DNA of 64,000 nucleotides from Pedobacter sp. PLR (lineage in GTDB: Bacteria; Bacteroidota; Bacteroidia; Sphingobacteriales; Sphingobacteriaceae). Positions 32,810 to 41,779 of the stretch are shown piece after piece; the first letter of the stretch is position 1; the number at the start of each line of letters is the position of its first letter. The notes beneath the pieces were generated by a model that saw only the letters and a program-made list of their open reading frames with translations, was not told the DNA's origin and did not search any database. Position numbers and translations under genes: made by a program. Location of the stretch: positions 124,001 to 188,000 of the forward strand of contig NZ_JAPIVQ010000007.1 in NCBI RefSeq assembly GCF_026239675.1, given 5' to 3'.

Positions 32810-34030
32810 TTAGATACCTAACAGTAATCTTGCCGGATCTTCTAATAATTGTTTAACTCTTACTAAGAATCCTACAGACTCTCTGCCATCAATGATACGG
32901 TGATCATAAGACAATGCTAAATACATCATCGGACGAATCACAACCTCACCTTTTTCTGCAATAGGACGCTCAATGATATTGTGCATACCTAAGATCGCTG
33001 ATTGTGGAGAGTTGATGATTGGCGTAGACATCATAGATCCGAAAACACCACCGTTAGTGATGGTGAACGTACCACCTGTCATCTCTTCGATAGTCAATTT
33101 GCTATCACGAGCTTTAGTAGCCAATTCAATAACTGTTTTTTCAATCTGAGCCAAAGTCATGCTTTCTGCATTTCTGATGATTGGAACAACCAATCCTTTA
33201 GGTGCAGACACAGCAATAGAAACATCTACAAAATCATTGTAAACGATCTCTTCACCATCAAGTCTGGCATTTACAGCAGGGAAATCTTTCGCTGCTTCAC
33301 AAACTGCTTTAGTGAAGAAACTCATGAAACCTAAACCAACACCATATTTTTCTTTAAACTGATCTTTATATTTTCCACGAAGGTCCATGATTGGTTTCAT
33401 GTTTACCTCGTTAAAAGTAGTCAACATCGCTGTTTCGTTTTTCACCGCTACCAAACGTTTGGCAACAGTCTTACGTAATGGCGACAGTTTTTGTCTACGT
33501 TCTGCTCTTGCGCCGGCAACGGCAGCAACAACTGGCGCAGCAACAGGAGCAGCAGCTTTAGGGCTTGCTTTTTCTGCTTTTAACGCGTCTTCTTTAGTGA
33601 TTCTTCCGTCAACACCAGTACCTTTTACAGCAGCAGCTTCTACACCTTTTTCTGCAAGGATTTTTCCGGCAGAAGGAGAAGGTGTACCAGTAGCATAGCT
33701 ATCTCCGGATTTTGCAGCAGCTACAGGAGCCGCGGCTTTATCTTCAGCAACAGCTGCTTTAGGAGCTTCTTCTGCTTTAGCAGCAGGAGCAGCACCACCT
33801 TCTTCAATATTACAAACTACTGCACCAATAGCAAGGGTATCACCTTCGCCAGCAACAATTCTTAAAGTTCCAGCCTGTTCTGCAGTTAATTCAAAAGTTG
33901 CTTTATCAGATTCTAATTCCGCAATTACTTCATCCATTTCTACTGCATCACCATCATTTTTTATCCAACGAGACAAAACAACTTCGGTGATCGACTCGCC
34001 TACTGGCGGAACTTTTATTTCTATACTCAT
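32810..34030 (-). CDS. sucB: 2-oxoglutarate dehydrogenase E2 (dihydrolipoyl succinyltransferase)
   Basis: 406 residues with the E2 order. The lipoyl domain (1-77) has lipoylated Lys43 in ESDKATFEL. An Ala/Pro-rich linker (80-115) follows, then the E3/E1-binding domain (about 118-155, ATGTPSPSAGKILAEKG). A second short linker leads to the catalytic domain (about 180-406) with His377 and Asp381 in SYDHRIIDGRE. It transfers the succinyl group from E1-bound thiamine diphosphate to CoA in the TCA cycle. It follows sucA by 19 bases. E3 is probably the lpdA product encoded at 18743-20149. Confidence 0.96.
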   Translation of the reverse strand: MSIEIKVPPVGESITEVVLSRWIKNDGDAVEMDEVIAELESDKATFELTAEQAGTLRIVAGEGDTLAIGAVVCNIEEGGAAPAAKAEEAPKAAVAEDKAAAPVAAAKSGDSYATGTPSPSAGKILAEKGVEAAAVKGTGVDGRITKEDALKAEKASPKAAAPVAAPVVAAVAGARAERRQKLSPLRKTVAKRLVAVKNETAMLTTFNEVNMKPIMDLRGKYKDQFKEKYGVGLGFMSFFTKAVCEAAKDFPAVNARLDGEEIVYNDFVDVSIAVSAPKGLVVPIIRNAESMTLAQIEKTVIELATKARDSKLTIEEMTGGTFTITNGGVFGSMMSTPIINSPQSAILGMHNIIERPIAEKGEVVIRPMMYLALSYDHRIIDGRESVGFLVRVKQLLEDPARLLLGI

Positions 34031-34049
34031 AACTGATGTATTATATTTT

Positions 34050-36842
34050 CTAATCTACGTTATATACTTTACTCACAGACTTTTTAGCAATATCCTGCTC
34101 TGTTTTAGACACCGCTACTTCAAAAGATTTCGCTAAAATATAAGCTTGCTGATCCGCATGTTGTTTTGCAAAACCAGAAGCAGTACTGCTACTTTCTTTT
34201 CTTGAAATTACTTCAATATCACTAAAGATAGTTTTTCTTAACCTACGTAGCAAATATGGCCATGCACCCATGTTCTCAGGCTCTTCCTGAACCCAAACGG
34301 CTTCTTTAGCATTTTTATATTTAGCATAAACGGCTTCCATTTGCGCTACCGGAGTAGGATACAATTGCTCCACCCTTACGATAGCCACATTTTTAACCTT
34401 ATCTTTTTGTTGTTTTTCTAATAACTCATAGTAAATTTTACCGCTACAGAATAACACTCTGGTTACCTCAGCAGCTTTTACATTCGCATCATCAATCACT
34501 TCCTGGAACTTACCTTCTGTAAAGTCGGCTAATTTAGAAACACAGGCAGGGTGACGTAAAAGACTCTTCGGTGTGAAAATCACCAATGGCTTTCTGAAAT
34601 CACGTTTGAATTGTCTGCGGATCGCATGGAAGAAATTCGCTGGCGTTGAACAGTTGGCAACCTGCATGTTATAATCTGCACAAAGCTCCATGAAACGCTC
34701 AATACGTGCGGAAGAATGTTCCGGACCCTGACCTTCATAACCATGTGGTAATAGCATCACCAAACCATTTTCACGTTGCCATTTCGTCTCTGCACTGGCA
34801 ATATACTGATCTACAACAATCTGCGCACCGTTAAAGAAATCACCAAACTGTGCTTCCCAAATCGTTAATGCATTTGGATTAGCCATGGCATAACCATATT
34901 CAAAGCCCAATACACCATACTCAGACAAGTGAGAATTGTAAATATCAAAAGAAGCCTGATCAGCAGATACATTCGCTAACGGGATGTACTCCTCTTCAGA
35001 ATTTTCTAAAGTCAGCACGGCATGACGGTGAGAGAAAGTTCCTCTTTCCACATCCTGACCGCTTAAACGAACACGTTTACCTTCGGCCAATAATGTACCG
35101 TAAGCCAATTGCTCGCCCATTGCCCAATCAAACACATGGGTAGTATTTGCCATTTTGCTACGCTCATCAAAAAGCTTCTCAATTTTCTTGAAGAACTTTC
35201 TATCCGATGGAAGCGTAGAAATGCTTTTAGCCACACCTAATAAAGTCGCCTCAGCTACTGAAGTATCAGGAGAAGTTTCGAAATCTTTTACGGTAGCAAT
35301 ACGCATGTCTTTCCATGCACCACCAAATTTCACATCCTGATAAGTAGAAGTGATCTCTTTGGCTTCATTTAAGCAACCTTGCAAAATAGCACGGAATTCT
35401 TTTTCCATTGTTTTTGCAGCAGTCGCTTCTAATTTACCTTCTTTAACCAACTGATCTACATAGATATCACGAGGATTTGCATGTTGCTCAATTGCTTTGT
35501 ACAATAAAGGTTGGGTAAATTTAGGCTCATCAGACTCATTGTGACCGAATCTACGGTAACATAAGATATCGATGAACACATCATTTTTATATTTCTGACG
35601 GTACTCCATGGCCAGATTAATCGCGTAAACCAAAGCCTCCACATCGTCACCATTTACATGGAAAACCGGTGATAAGGTAACTTTAGCGATATCTGTACAG
35701 TAAGTACTCGAACGGGCATCTTTGTAGTTCGTAGTGAAACCGATCTGGTTGTTGATGATCAGGTGAATGGTACCTCCGGTTTTGTAACCGTCTAAACCAG
35801 CCATCTGAATTACTTCATAAACAATCCCCTGACCGGCGATAGAAGCATCACCATGAATCAGAATTGGTGCAATGCGGGCATCATCACCATCATATTTGAA
35901 ATCTATCTTCGACCTGGTCATACCTTCAACTACTCCGTTTACTGTTTCCAGATGCGAAGGGTTAGGACATAAACTCAAGTGAACATTTTTACCATCATTG
36001 GTGGTTACATCTGTAGAGTAACCTAAGTGATATTTCACATCACCACCAAACGGTGATTCTGCACTATAACCTTTACCTTCAAACTCAGCGAAAATATCTT
36101 TGTAAGACTTTTGCATGATGTTGGCCAAAACGTTCAGCCTTCCACGATGCGCCATACCAATCACAAATTCCTGAATACCTAAAGCAGCACCCTTTTCAAT
36201 TACAGAGTCTAATGCCGGAATTAATGCCTCAGCACCTTCCAGAGAGAATCTTTTTTGTCCGAGGAACTTAGTACCCAGAAAATTCTCAAAGCATACTGCC
36301 TCGTTCAACTTCCTGAGGATCCTTGTTTTCTCCCCGATAGAGAAATTAGGGGTGTTACGAACACTCTCCATTTTTTTCTCAATCCAGGTCAATACTTCCG
36401 GGGTACGTACGTACTTGTACTCCGCACCGATAGAACGGCAGTAAGTCTGGTTTAAGAAAGCAACGATTTCGCTTAGTTTTACCGCTCCGATTCCCAGCTC
36501 AATACCTGCATTGAATACAGTATCAAGATCAGAATCAGACAAATTGAAATTTACCAGATCTAAAGTTGGCAAGTGCTTGCGTCTTTCTCTAACCGGGTTA
36601 GTGTGCGTAAACAAGTGGCCACGCTGACGGTAACCGTTGATCATGTTTAAAACACTAACTTCTTTTAGGAAATGTTCAGGCGTTTCCTCTCCTGTAACCG
36701 GAGATGAGCTTCTCCCGAAGTCAAAGCCTTCAAAAAATTTCTGCCAACCAAATTCAACCGAATTGGGATCTTCCTTAAATGCTTGATAAAGGGACTCTAC
36801 GTATTCGGCGTTTTCGCCGCTGAGATAAGATAAATTATCCAT
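34050..36842 (-). CDS. sucA: 2-oxoglutarate dehydrogenase E1
   Basis: 930 residues, the normal length of the thiamine-diphosphate-dependent E1 with transketolase-like halves. It starts MDNLSYLSGENAEYVESLYQ, as in the family. IGMAHRGRLNVLANI and HGDASIAGQGIVYEV mark the cofactor-binding half. YEGQGPEHSSARIERFMEL and FTPKSLLRHPACVSKL mark the C-terminal half. It decarboxylates 2-oxoglutarate and loads succinyl groups onto the E2 lipoyl arm. The start codon lies 64 bases after the stop of the CarH-like regulator gene on the same strand. A good -7 box lies in that gap, so sucAB probably has its own promoter. Confidence 0.97.
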   Translation of the reverse strand: MDNLSYLSGENAEYVESLYQAFKEDPNSVEFGWQKFFEGFDFGRSSSPVTGEETPEHFLKEVSVLNMINGYRQRGHLFTHTNPVRERRKHLPTLDLVNFNLSDSDLDTVFNAGIELGIGAVKLSEIVAFLNQTYCRSIGAEYKYVRTPEVLTWIEKKMESVRNTPNFSIGEKTRILRKLNEAVCFENFLGTKFLGQKRFSLEGAEALIPALDSVIEKGAALGIQEFVIGMAHRGRLNVLANIMQKSYKDIFAEFEGKGYSAESPFGGDVKYHLGYSTDVTTNDGKNVHLSLCPNPSHLETVNGVVEGMTRSKIDFKYDGDDARIAPILIHGDASIAGQGIVYEVIQMAGLDGYKTGGTIHLIINNQIGFTTNYKDARSSTYCTDIAKVTLSPVFHVNGDDVEALVYAINLAMEYRQKYKNDVFIDILCYRRFGHNESDEPKFTQPLLYKAIEQHANPRDIYVDQLVKEGKLEATAAKTMEKEFRAILQGCLNEAKEITSTYQDVKFGGAWKDMRIATVKDFETSPDTSVAEATLLGVAKSISTLPSDRKFFKKIEKLFDERSKMANTTHVFDWAMGEQLAYGTLLAEGKRVRLSGQDVERGTFSHRHAVLTLENSEEEYIPLANVSADQASFDIYNSHLSEYGVLGFEYGYAMANPNALTIWEAQFGDFFNGAQIVVDQYIASAETKWQRENGLVMLLPHGYEGQGPEHSSARIERFMELCADYNMQVANCSTPANFFHAIRRQFKRDFRKPLVIFTPKSLLRHPACVSKLADFTEGKFQEVIDDANVKAAEVTRVLFCSGKIYYELLEKQQKDKVKNVAIVRVEQLYPTPVAQMEAVYAKYKNAKEAVWVQEEPENMGAWPYLLRRLRKTIFSDIEVISRKESSSTASGFAKQHADQQAYILAKSFEVAVSKTEQDIAKKSVSKVYNVD

Positions 36843-36867
36843 TATGTGTGAATATGCTATATTGAAG

Positions 36868-36875
36868 CAAAATTA
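36868..36875 (-). promoter_or_regulatory. -7 box of sucAB
   Basis: TAATTTTG on the minus strand matches TAnnTTTG, 25 bases before the sucA start. Confidence 0.5.
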
Positions 36876-36906
36876 GGATTTTACCTATTAAGTAGGGCAA
36901 TTTTCT

Positions 36907-37785
36907 TTATAAATATTCCAAAAAATCCGTCATATCACGGACATTCTTTAGCGGGGTTAGCCGATCTTGAACAAGGATATCAAATTCAGAGATTAAACTG
37001 CCTGTAACTAACAGGGGCACGTTAAGGTGATCCATCACTTTACCTATAATTTTATTGACATTTTTACCCAGATTTAGAGAAGTTAAAACCGTAAAAGCGA
37101 AGTCTGGCCGATACGATTCTACTACTTTTTTTAAGTCTGAATAGGGTGTCTCTAATCCGAGGTACAAACTATCGTGCCCCCGGCTTTTCAACAGGTAACG
37201 GGCAAAAAGCAGGCCATTTTCATGCATTTCAGCCTCTGGAAGGAAAAGAAGAAATTTTCTGGTTTTTGAAAGCTTAGGTTGCCCCACTTTATTGATCTCT
37301 ATAATGATCCGCTCGCGGATCAGATTGGAAGCAAAATGTTCATGTGCAGGATCAATGGCACCGGTTTGCCAAAGCATCCCGATTTTTTTCATAAAAGGGA
37401 AAATGATCAGATCCATGGTTTTCACTAAACCCATTTCCACAATACAGCTGTTCAGCACGCTCACAAATTCCGTCTCATTAAAAGCAATCGTCGCTTTGCA
37501 CAAACTCATCATCTGCAAAGACTCCGGATTTAAGTCGCGTTTTAACTGTACCACAAGATCAGAAATGACCATCATGTCCAGCTGCGCAATTTTACTGATT
37601 TTATAGCCGTTCTCGTTTAAGGCTACAATATTGAGTAGCGTTCTGAGGTCTTCCTCATTGTAAAAACGGATGTTCGTTGCGGTTCGTTTTGCAGGAACGA
37701 GGTTATACCTCAACTCCCAGGCCCTAATGGTATGTGCTTTAATGCCAATCAGACCTTCGATATCACTTATTGAAAATTTTCTCAC
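36907..37785 (-). CDS. MerR regulator with cobalamin-binding domain (CarH/LitR-like photoreceptor)
   Basis: 292 residues. A MerR DNA-binding domain fills 1-70 (SISDIEGLIGIKAHTIRAWE). A four-helix cobalamin-cap domain follows (about 90-165), then a Rossmann-type B12-binding domain (about 175-290). The diagnostic residues of the light-sensing CarH family are all visible: Trp139, then nine residues, then Glu149-His150 (the Wx9EH motif), and the lower-ligand histidine His188 in E-M-H-E-N-G. CarH binds adenosylcobalamin as a dark-state tetramer that represses DNA and falls apart in light. Photolyase and cryptochrome genes nearby fit a light-response regulator. The target genes are inferred only. 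Confidence 0.88.
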   Translation of the reverse strand: MRKFSISDIEGLIGIKAHTIRAWELRYNLVPAKRTATNIRFYNEEDLRTLLNIVALNENGYKISKIAQLDMMVISDLVVQLKRDLNPESLQMMSLCKATIAFNETEFVSVLNSCIVEMGLVKTMDLIIFPFMKKIGMLWQTGAIDPAHEHFASNLIRERIIIEINKVGQPKLSKTRKFLLFLPEAEMHENGLLFARYLLKSRGHDSLYLGLETPYSDLKKVVESYRPDFAFTVLTSLNLGKNVNKIIGKVMDHLNVPLLVTGSLISEFDILVQDRLTPLKNVRDMTDFLEYL

Positions 37786-37840
37786 GTTATAAAGAGAACA
37801 AACGTCCAGGTGCTTTGTTTAAAAACAATCCGGGGTCAGG

Positions 37841-38545
37841 TTATCCTTTCATTAAAGAAAGGCGTTTTACCTGGGCAGCAAAACGCCTGCCTATCGGGAT
37901 TTCAAGCGCATCGATCTCGACATCATAACTGGTGAAAGCGGTGATGCGTTTGATAGAAACAATAAAGGACCTGTGAACACGCATAAACAGATGATGTGAC
38001 AAGATGGACTCTAATGCACTTAGCGATTGCTTCACCAGTAAAGGTGGCTCCTGATCTCTATATATTTTAATATAATCTTTGATGCTTTCTATGTAGATAA
38101 TGTGATCCAGGAACACCTTTACGGTCTTTCTATTTGCCCGGAAACAAATAAACTCCTCACCGGATCCCGGAAGCGGGCCTTCCGGAGCAGCGCCTTTATC
38201 GATCACTTTATTTACAGCCTTTAAAAAGCGCTCCAAAGTAACCGGTTTCAATAGAAAATCCACGGCGTCCAATTCAAATGCCTCAACGGCATACTCCCCA
38301 TATGCGCTCACAAAGATTACTTTTGGCGGATGTAGCAGCGTCTTTATCAGACTGGTTCCCAGCAATCTTGGCAGCTGTATGTCCAGAAAAATTAAATCCA
38401 CTTTCTCCGTCTTTAAGATTTCCATTGCCTGAAAAGCATTGCTACAGACCCCAACCAGTTCCAGCTGTTCCACCAGACTAATGTACTGCCTGAGTACTTT
38501 TTGCGCAATTAATTCATCATCGACCAATAAACATTTTAAGTTCAT
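37841..38545 (-). CDS. Orphan LytTR-family response regulator
   Basis: 234 residues. Receiver domain (3-120) with phosphoacceptor Asp55 (LIFLDIQLPR), acidic pocket Asp9-Asp10 and conserved Lys100 (DFLLKPV). A LytTR DNA-binding domain covers about 135-232, with ICFRANRKTVKVFLDHIIYIESIKDYIKIY-type beta-strands and the LFMRVHRSFIVSIKRI block. No histidine kinase is adjacent, so the partner must be encoded elsewhere. It lies 55 bases upstream of the CarH-like gene on the same strand, so the two regulators may be co-transcribed. The upstream 337 bases hold no gene. Confidence 0.92.
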   Translation of the reverse strand: MNLKCLLVDDELIAQKVLRQYISLVEQLELVGVCSNAFQAMEILKTEKVDLIFLDIQLPRLLGTSLIKTLLHPPKVIFVSAYGEYAVEAFELDAVDFLLKPVTLERFLKAVNKVIDKGAAPEGPLPGSGEEFICFRANRKTVKVFLDHIIYIESIKDYIKIYRDQEPPLLVKQSLSALESILSHHLFMRVHRSFIVSIKRITAFTSYDVEIDALEIPIGRRFAAQVKRLSLMKG

Positions 38546-38882
38546 ATTTTACATCCCTGGAAAAATCACAAAAACAATTGCCCACATCTGCAGGGCAAAA
38601 GCTTAACAATAACCATAATCAGGGATGAAATTAGTATAGGCAATAAACAGAAAACAAGTTCAATTCTTTAACAACACCTGGCTGCGAAAAACGTTTTCCA
38701 ATGAACAACATAAAAGTGGGCATGAACAGCCTGGTTCCGGTTACCAATCACGAATTTCAACCCACAAATCGCTTCAGACAGATAAACAGGTAGTATAAAC
38801 GTAGACATCCGGCATCCGGATAAATTTGATTTTTTGTGTTGTTAAGCCAGCGATATTTAGCAGACACTTAAACTATAATGAA
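38546..38882. other. Gene-free stretch between orphan LytTR regulator and secreted PepSY-like gene
   Basis: 337 bases between divergent genes. I see no coding frame, RNA gene, strong hairpin or clear -7 box. It must hold both promoters and any LytTR-binding repeats, but I cannot place them. Confidence 0.6.
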
Positions 38883-39371
38883 ATGAAAAAGCTAATCATT
38901 TCCCTGGCAATTATCGCTTCCATGATTTTCATGGGCATAAAAAATGCGAATGCCCAGATCAATCTGGAAACAGTTACCATTAAGGGGAATACCACAAAAG
39001 CTGTGGTCACAGATAAAGTAGCGAATTCCTTCAGCACCCTTTTTAAAGATGCAATGGAGCCCCAATGGCTGGAAATCAACAAAAGATTTGTCGTGAATTT
39101 TATCCTCAATGACCAGAAAAATAAAGCCGTGTTTACAAAAGGTGGATCTCTGGTTTATCACCTTGCTTATGGCACAGAAAAAAACGTACCGGATAACATC
39201 AGAAAACAAATTCAAAACATGTATGAAGACTATGACATCACTTATGCGGTCAGGGTCAAAACACCAGATGTGCTGGTTTGGGTGGTGAACATAGAAAACA
39301 ACAAAAAGATACTGATTCTCAGGGCAACAGATGACGAAATTACTGAGATCGACCGTATCATAAAATCTTAG
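38883..39371 (+). CDS. Secreted PepSY-like protein of unknown function
   Basis: 162 residues from the ATG at 38883. A TTG earlier in the frame (38826) is not used here, because the signal peptide begins at MKKLIISLAIIASMIFMG and ends at NANAQ (residue 25). The mature part has the look of PepSY-like (BLIP-fold) proteins: NSFSTLFKDAMEPQWLEINKRF, then VNFILNDQKNKAVFTKGGSLVY, with alternating strand patterns. These are small periplasmic proteins without a known enzymatic role. It is transcribed divergently from the orphan LytTR regulator, which could be its regulator, and convergently with the cryptochrome gene. Family placement is tentative. Confidence 0.72.
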   Translation: MKKLIISLAIIASMIFMGIKNANAQINLETVTIKGNTTKAVVTDKVANSFSTLFKDAMEPQWLEINKRFVVNFILNDQKNKAVFTKGGSLVYHLAYGTEKNVPDNIRKQIQNMYEDYDITYAVRVKTPDVLVWVVNIENNKKILILRATDDEITEIDRIIKS

Positions 39372-39393
39372 CTAAATAAACCAGAATTACTGG

Positions 39394-40686
39394 CTAAGCT
39401 ATGGTGGGAGTATCAGAAACGAGGGTCTCCAGTAATTTAATCTGCTTTTCCAGATCAAATGTATTTTTAGACTTGAGGTCCTTACCTACACCGGCAACAT
39501 TTGCCCAGTTGCCCCAATTGCTTGCCGGTGCATAGTCGATTAGCTTTTCCTCAAAATATACCGCCCCATTGGTCCAGTGGATTTTCAAAATGTGAATCAG
39601 AAAAGTAGAGACCAGCAAGCGTCCCGTATGGGGAATAAAACCATGCGCATTCAATTCCTGCATATAACGGTCGATGATCAGATGACCGGTATTTCCGTTT
39701 TTCCATTTCAGCAAATCGGGATGCTCATTATCTATCGCATCAAAAAAACCCTTTTCAACATCCTCCGGATCCTGAAAAAATGCAATGCCGTGTTTTTTAA
39801 ACATGAATCTGAAATAGTCGCGCCACAATAATCCCAAAAGAATCTGATTGAAATTTGCATTGCCTCCAAATTCAGCTTCCGCCTCCTTCAACATCCAGTA
39901 GACTTTCCTTGGAGATAAACAGCCCAAAGAAAGCCATCCTGATAATCTGGAAGAAAAACCTGGCTTATCTCCTGCGTTTTTCACGGGTTTTTGATGAATC
40001 TCCGAGCCTTCCAGCAACAATTCCTTCAAATGCGCTAATCCGGCAGCTTCGCCACCTTTAAACAACTCCGCAGGAAAATCTTCCTGATCTGCCTCAAAAC
40101 CTAAATCAGCGAGTGTTGGCAAATTGCCCCAATCTTCATTTTCCACAAAGCTGATCTCTTCCGGACTCAGAAAACAAGATTTCACCATCGCATCACGCTC
40201 TGTTTTCTTCTTGAATTGTGCAAAAACGTCTGGAATATCCTTGATCGGAAATGGAAGATCCTCCTTATTATATAAGGTATGACCAATGAAATGTTTTAGA
40301 TTGATCTTCTGTTTCCATAAAAGGTCCTCCATCTTTGTAGAGATTAAGGTCTCTTCCGGAGCAACCTCCCGATGGTGGTAGACTTCAGAAATATCAAAAT
40401 CCGTGACCAGCTTCGTCATAAAATCTTCCGGACTCCCATGAACCAACAAGATATCTCCACCCAGCTTTTGAAAAGACAGCCTTAAGGCCGCAACACTTTC
40501 CAATAAAAACTTTGCCCTATGGACGCCGGTCTTTAAAGTTTCAAATCTGGTTTTCTGAAAATACTGAGGATCAAAAAAATAAACCGGTAAAATACTTTCA
40601 GATTTAGCAAGCGCTTCAACCAACATTTCATTGTCGTGTAATCGAAGATCATTTCTAAACCAGACTAGTATTCTTTTAGATTTCAT
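39394..40686 (-). CDS. DASH-family cryptochrome / photolyase
   Basis: 430 residues from the ATG at 40686. Two upstream ATGs in frame (40707, 40719) lie on or just after the -7 box, so they are unlikely. An N-terminal photolyase domain opens KRILVWFRNDLRLHDNEML and an FAD-binding domain follows. FAD-site stretches include GLLWRDYFRFMFKKHG, TGHLIIDRYMQELNAHGF and the DASH hallmark ASNWGNWANVAGVG. DASH proteins repair cyclobutane dimers, mainly in single-stranded DNA, and some sense blue light. After the hallmark the protein ends within about 35 residues (FDLEKQIKLLETL), without the Y-D-P-x-G-x-Y block common to many DASH proteins. It is divergent from the TIGR01777/photolyase pair. Confidence 0.9.
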   Translation of the reverse strand: MKSKRILVWFRNDLRLHDNEMLVEALAKSESILPVYFFDPQYFQKTRFETLKTGVHRAKFLLESVAALRLSFQKLGGDILLVHGSPEDFMTKLVTDFDISEVYHHREVAPEETLISTKMEDLLWKQKINLKHFIGHTLYNKEDLPFPIKDIPDVFAQFKKKTERDAMVKSCFLSPEEISFVENEDWGNLPTLADLGFEADQEDFPAELFKGGEAAGLAHLKELLLEGSEIHQKPVKNAGDKPGFSSRLSGWLSLGCLSPRKVYWMLKEAEAEFGGNANFNQILLGLLWRDYFRFMFKKHGIAFFQDPEDVEKGFFDAIDNEHPDLLKWKNGNTGHLIIDRYMQELNAHGFIPHTGRLLVSTFLIHILKIHWTNGAVYFEEKLIDYAPASNWGNWANVAGVGKDLKSKNTFDLEKQIKLLETLVSDTPTIA

Positions 40687-40716
40687 TAAGGACTGAGTAA
40701 CTGACATAACAATTAA

Positions 40717-40724
40717 CAAAAATA
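40717..40724 (-). promoter_or_regulatory. -7 box of the cryptochrome-DASH gene
   Basis: TATTTTTG on the minus strand matches TAnnTTTG. It sits about 31 bases before the ATG at 40686, supporting that start. Confidence 0.5.
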
Positions 40725-40749
40725 TACGAATTTTTAGCTTAGTACGAAT
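40725..40749. repeat. Direct repeat TACGAAT x2, 18-base period, at the cryptochrome promoter
   Basis: Two exact copies of TACGAAT at 40725-40731 and 40743-40749 lie directly upstream of the cryptochrome -7 box, in the divergent region shared with the SDR/photolyase genes. It is a candidate regulator site; which protein binds is not known. Confidence 0.6.
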
Positions 40750-40838
40750 CCATAAAGTAATATTTACATAAGCGCAACAAACATTTGCAGATAAATCAGA
40801 GATATTAAACTAAAACACAATTAAGCGGTTATATAAAT

Positions 40839-41747
40839 ATGAACAAGCACGTACTGATTACCGGAGCTACCGGGATGATTGGTCAGAAACTCATCCGGAT
40901 ATTATTGGAAAAAGGCCATAAAGTAGCCATATTGTCCAGAAAAAAGGTAACGATAAAGGACGTAAAAGTCTATTTATGGGATGTCGGTGAATCTAAGATT
41001 GACGCTAATTGCTTATCCGGCGTAGACACCATTATCCACCTCGCAGGAGAGAACATTGCTTCAGAGAAATGGACCGAAGCGCGCAAGAAAAAGATCATCG
41101 ACAGTCGGGTTTTATCTGCCCGGCTACTTTATAAAACCATAAAAGAACAAAAGGCAGCCGTAAAAAACTTCATCTCCGCAGCAGCAGTTGGCTATTATGG
41201 CGATGCCGGCGATGAATTATTAACAGAAGACAGTCCCAATGGAACCGGATTTCTGGCCCGCTGTTGCAGGGAATGGGAAGCCGCTGCAGATGAAGGGCTA
41301 GCCATGGGAATCAGGGTGGTAAAATGGAGGATAGGTTTCATCCTTGCCCGGAATGAAGGTGCCCTCAAAGCAATGGATCAGCCGATCCGCTATTTTGCAG
41401 GCGCAGGACTGGGCAGCGGAAAACAATGGGTACCTTGGGTCCATATCGATGATATCCTTCAAATGTTTAGCCAGTCTGTAGAAAACCAAAGCTATTCAGG
41501 AGCATACAATGCTTGTGCGCCCCACCCGGCAAGCAATCTCGCATTGACCAAAGCCATTGCAAAACAATTGCATCGCCCGGTATGGCCCATCAATGTACCA
41601 GAGTTTGTCTTAAAAATCATGCTTGGAGAACTTAGTGAAGTGGTCCTGATCAGCAACAATGCAAGTCCGAAAAAACTACTGGATACCGGATTTAAATTTA
41701 AATACCCGCAACTTGAACCTGCTTTATCCGATATTTACCGCGCATAA
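40839..41747 (+). CDS. TIGR01777-family SDR oxidoreductase (epimerase-like)
   Basis: 302 residues. An extended short-chain dehydrogenase fold with the NAD(P) glycine motif GATGMIGQKLIRILLEKGH (residues 8-26) and DTIIHLAGENIA. The family blocks FISAAAVGYYGDAGDE and WRIGFILARNEGAL follow, and the C-terminal DUF1731 domain holds NVPEFVLKIMLGELSEVVL. E. coli YfcH and cyanobacterial relatives belong here; the substrate is unknown. The photolyase gene starts 32 bases after its stop, so the two are probably co-transcribed. In many genomes TIGR01777 genes lie next to photolyases, which suggests a shared light-related role. Confidence 0.9.
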   Translation: MNKHVLITGATGMIGQKLIRILLEKGHKVAILSRKKVTIKDVKVYLWDVGESKIDANCLSGVDTIIHLAGENIASEKWTEARKKKIIDSRVLSARLLYKTIKEQKAAVKNFISAAAVGYYGDAGDELLTEDSPNGTGFLARCCREWEAAADEGLAMGIRVVKWRIGFILARNEGALKAMDQPIRYFAGAGLGSGKQWVPWVHIDDILQMFSQSVENQSYSGAYNACAPHPASNLALTKAIAKQLHRPVWPINVPEFVLKIMLGELSEVVLISNNASPKKLLDTGFKFKYPQLEPALSDIYRA

Positions 41748-41779
41748 ATTCACCAATCCCTAATGAAGTTCATTAAGCC

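Noticed and set aside
34050..36842. Several plus-strand frames over sucA and other long minus-strand genes
   Set aside because: They are antisense shadows without recognisable protein features.
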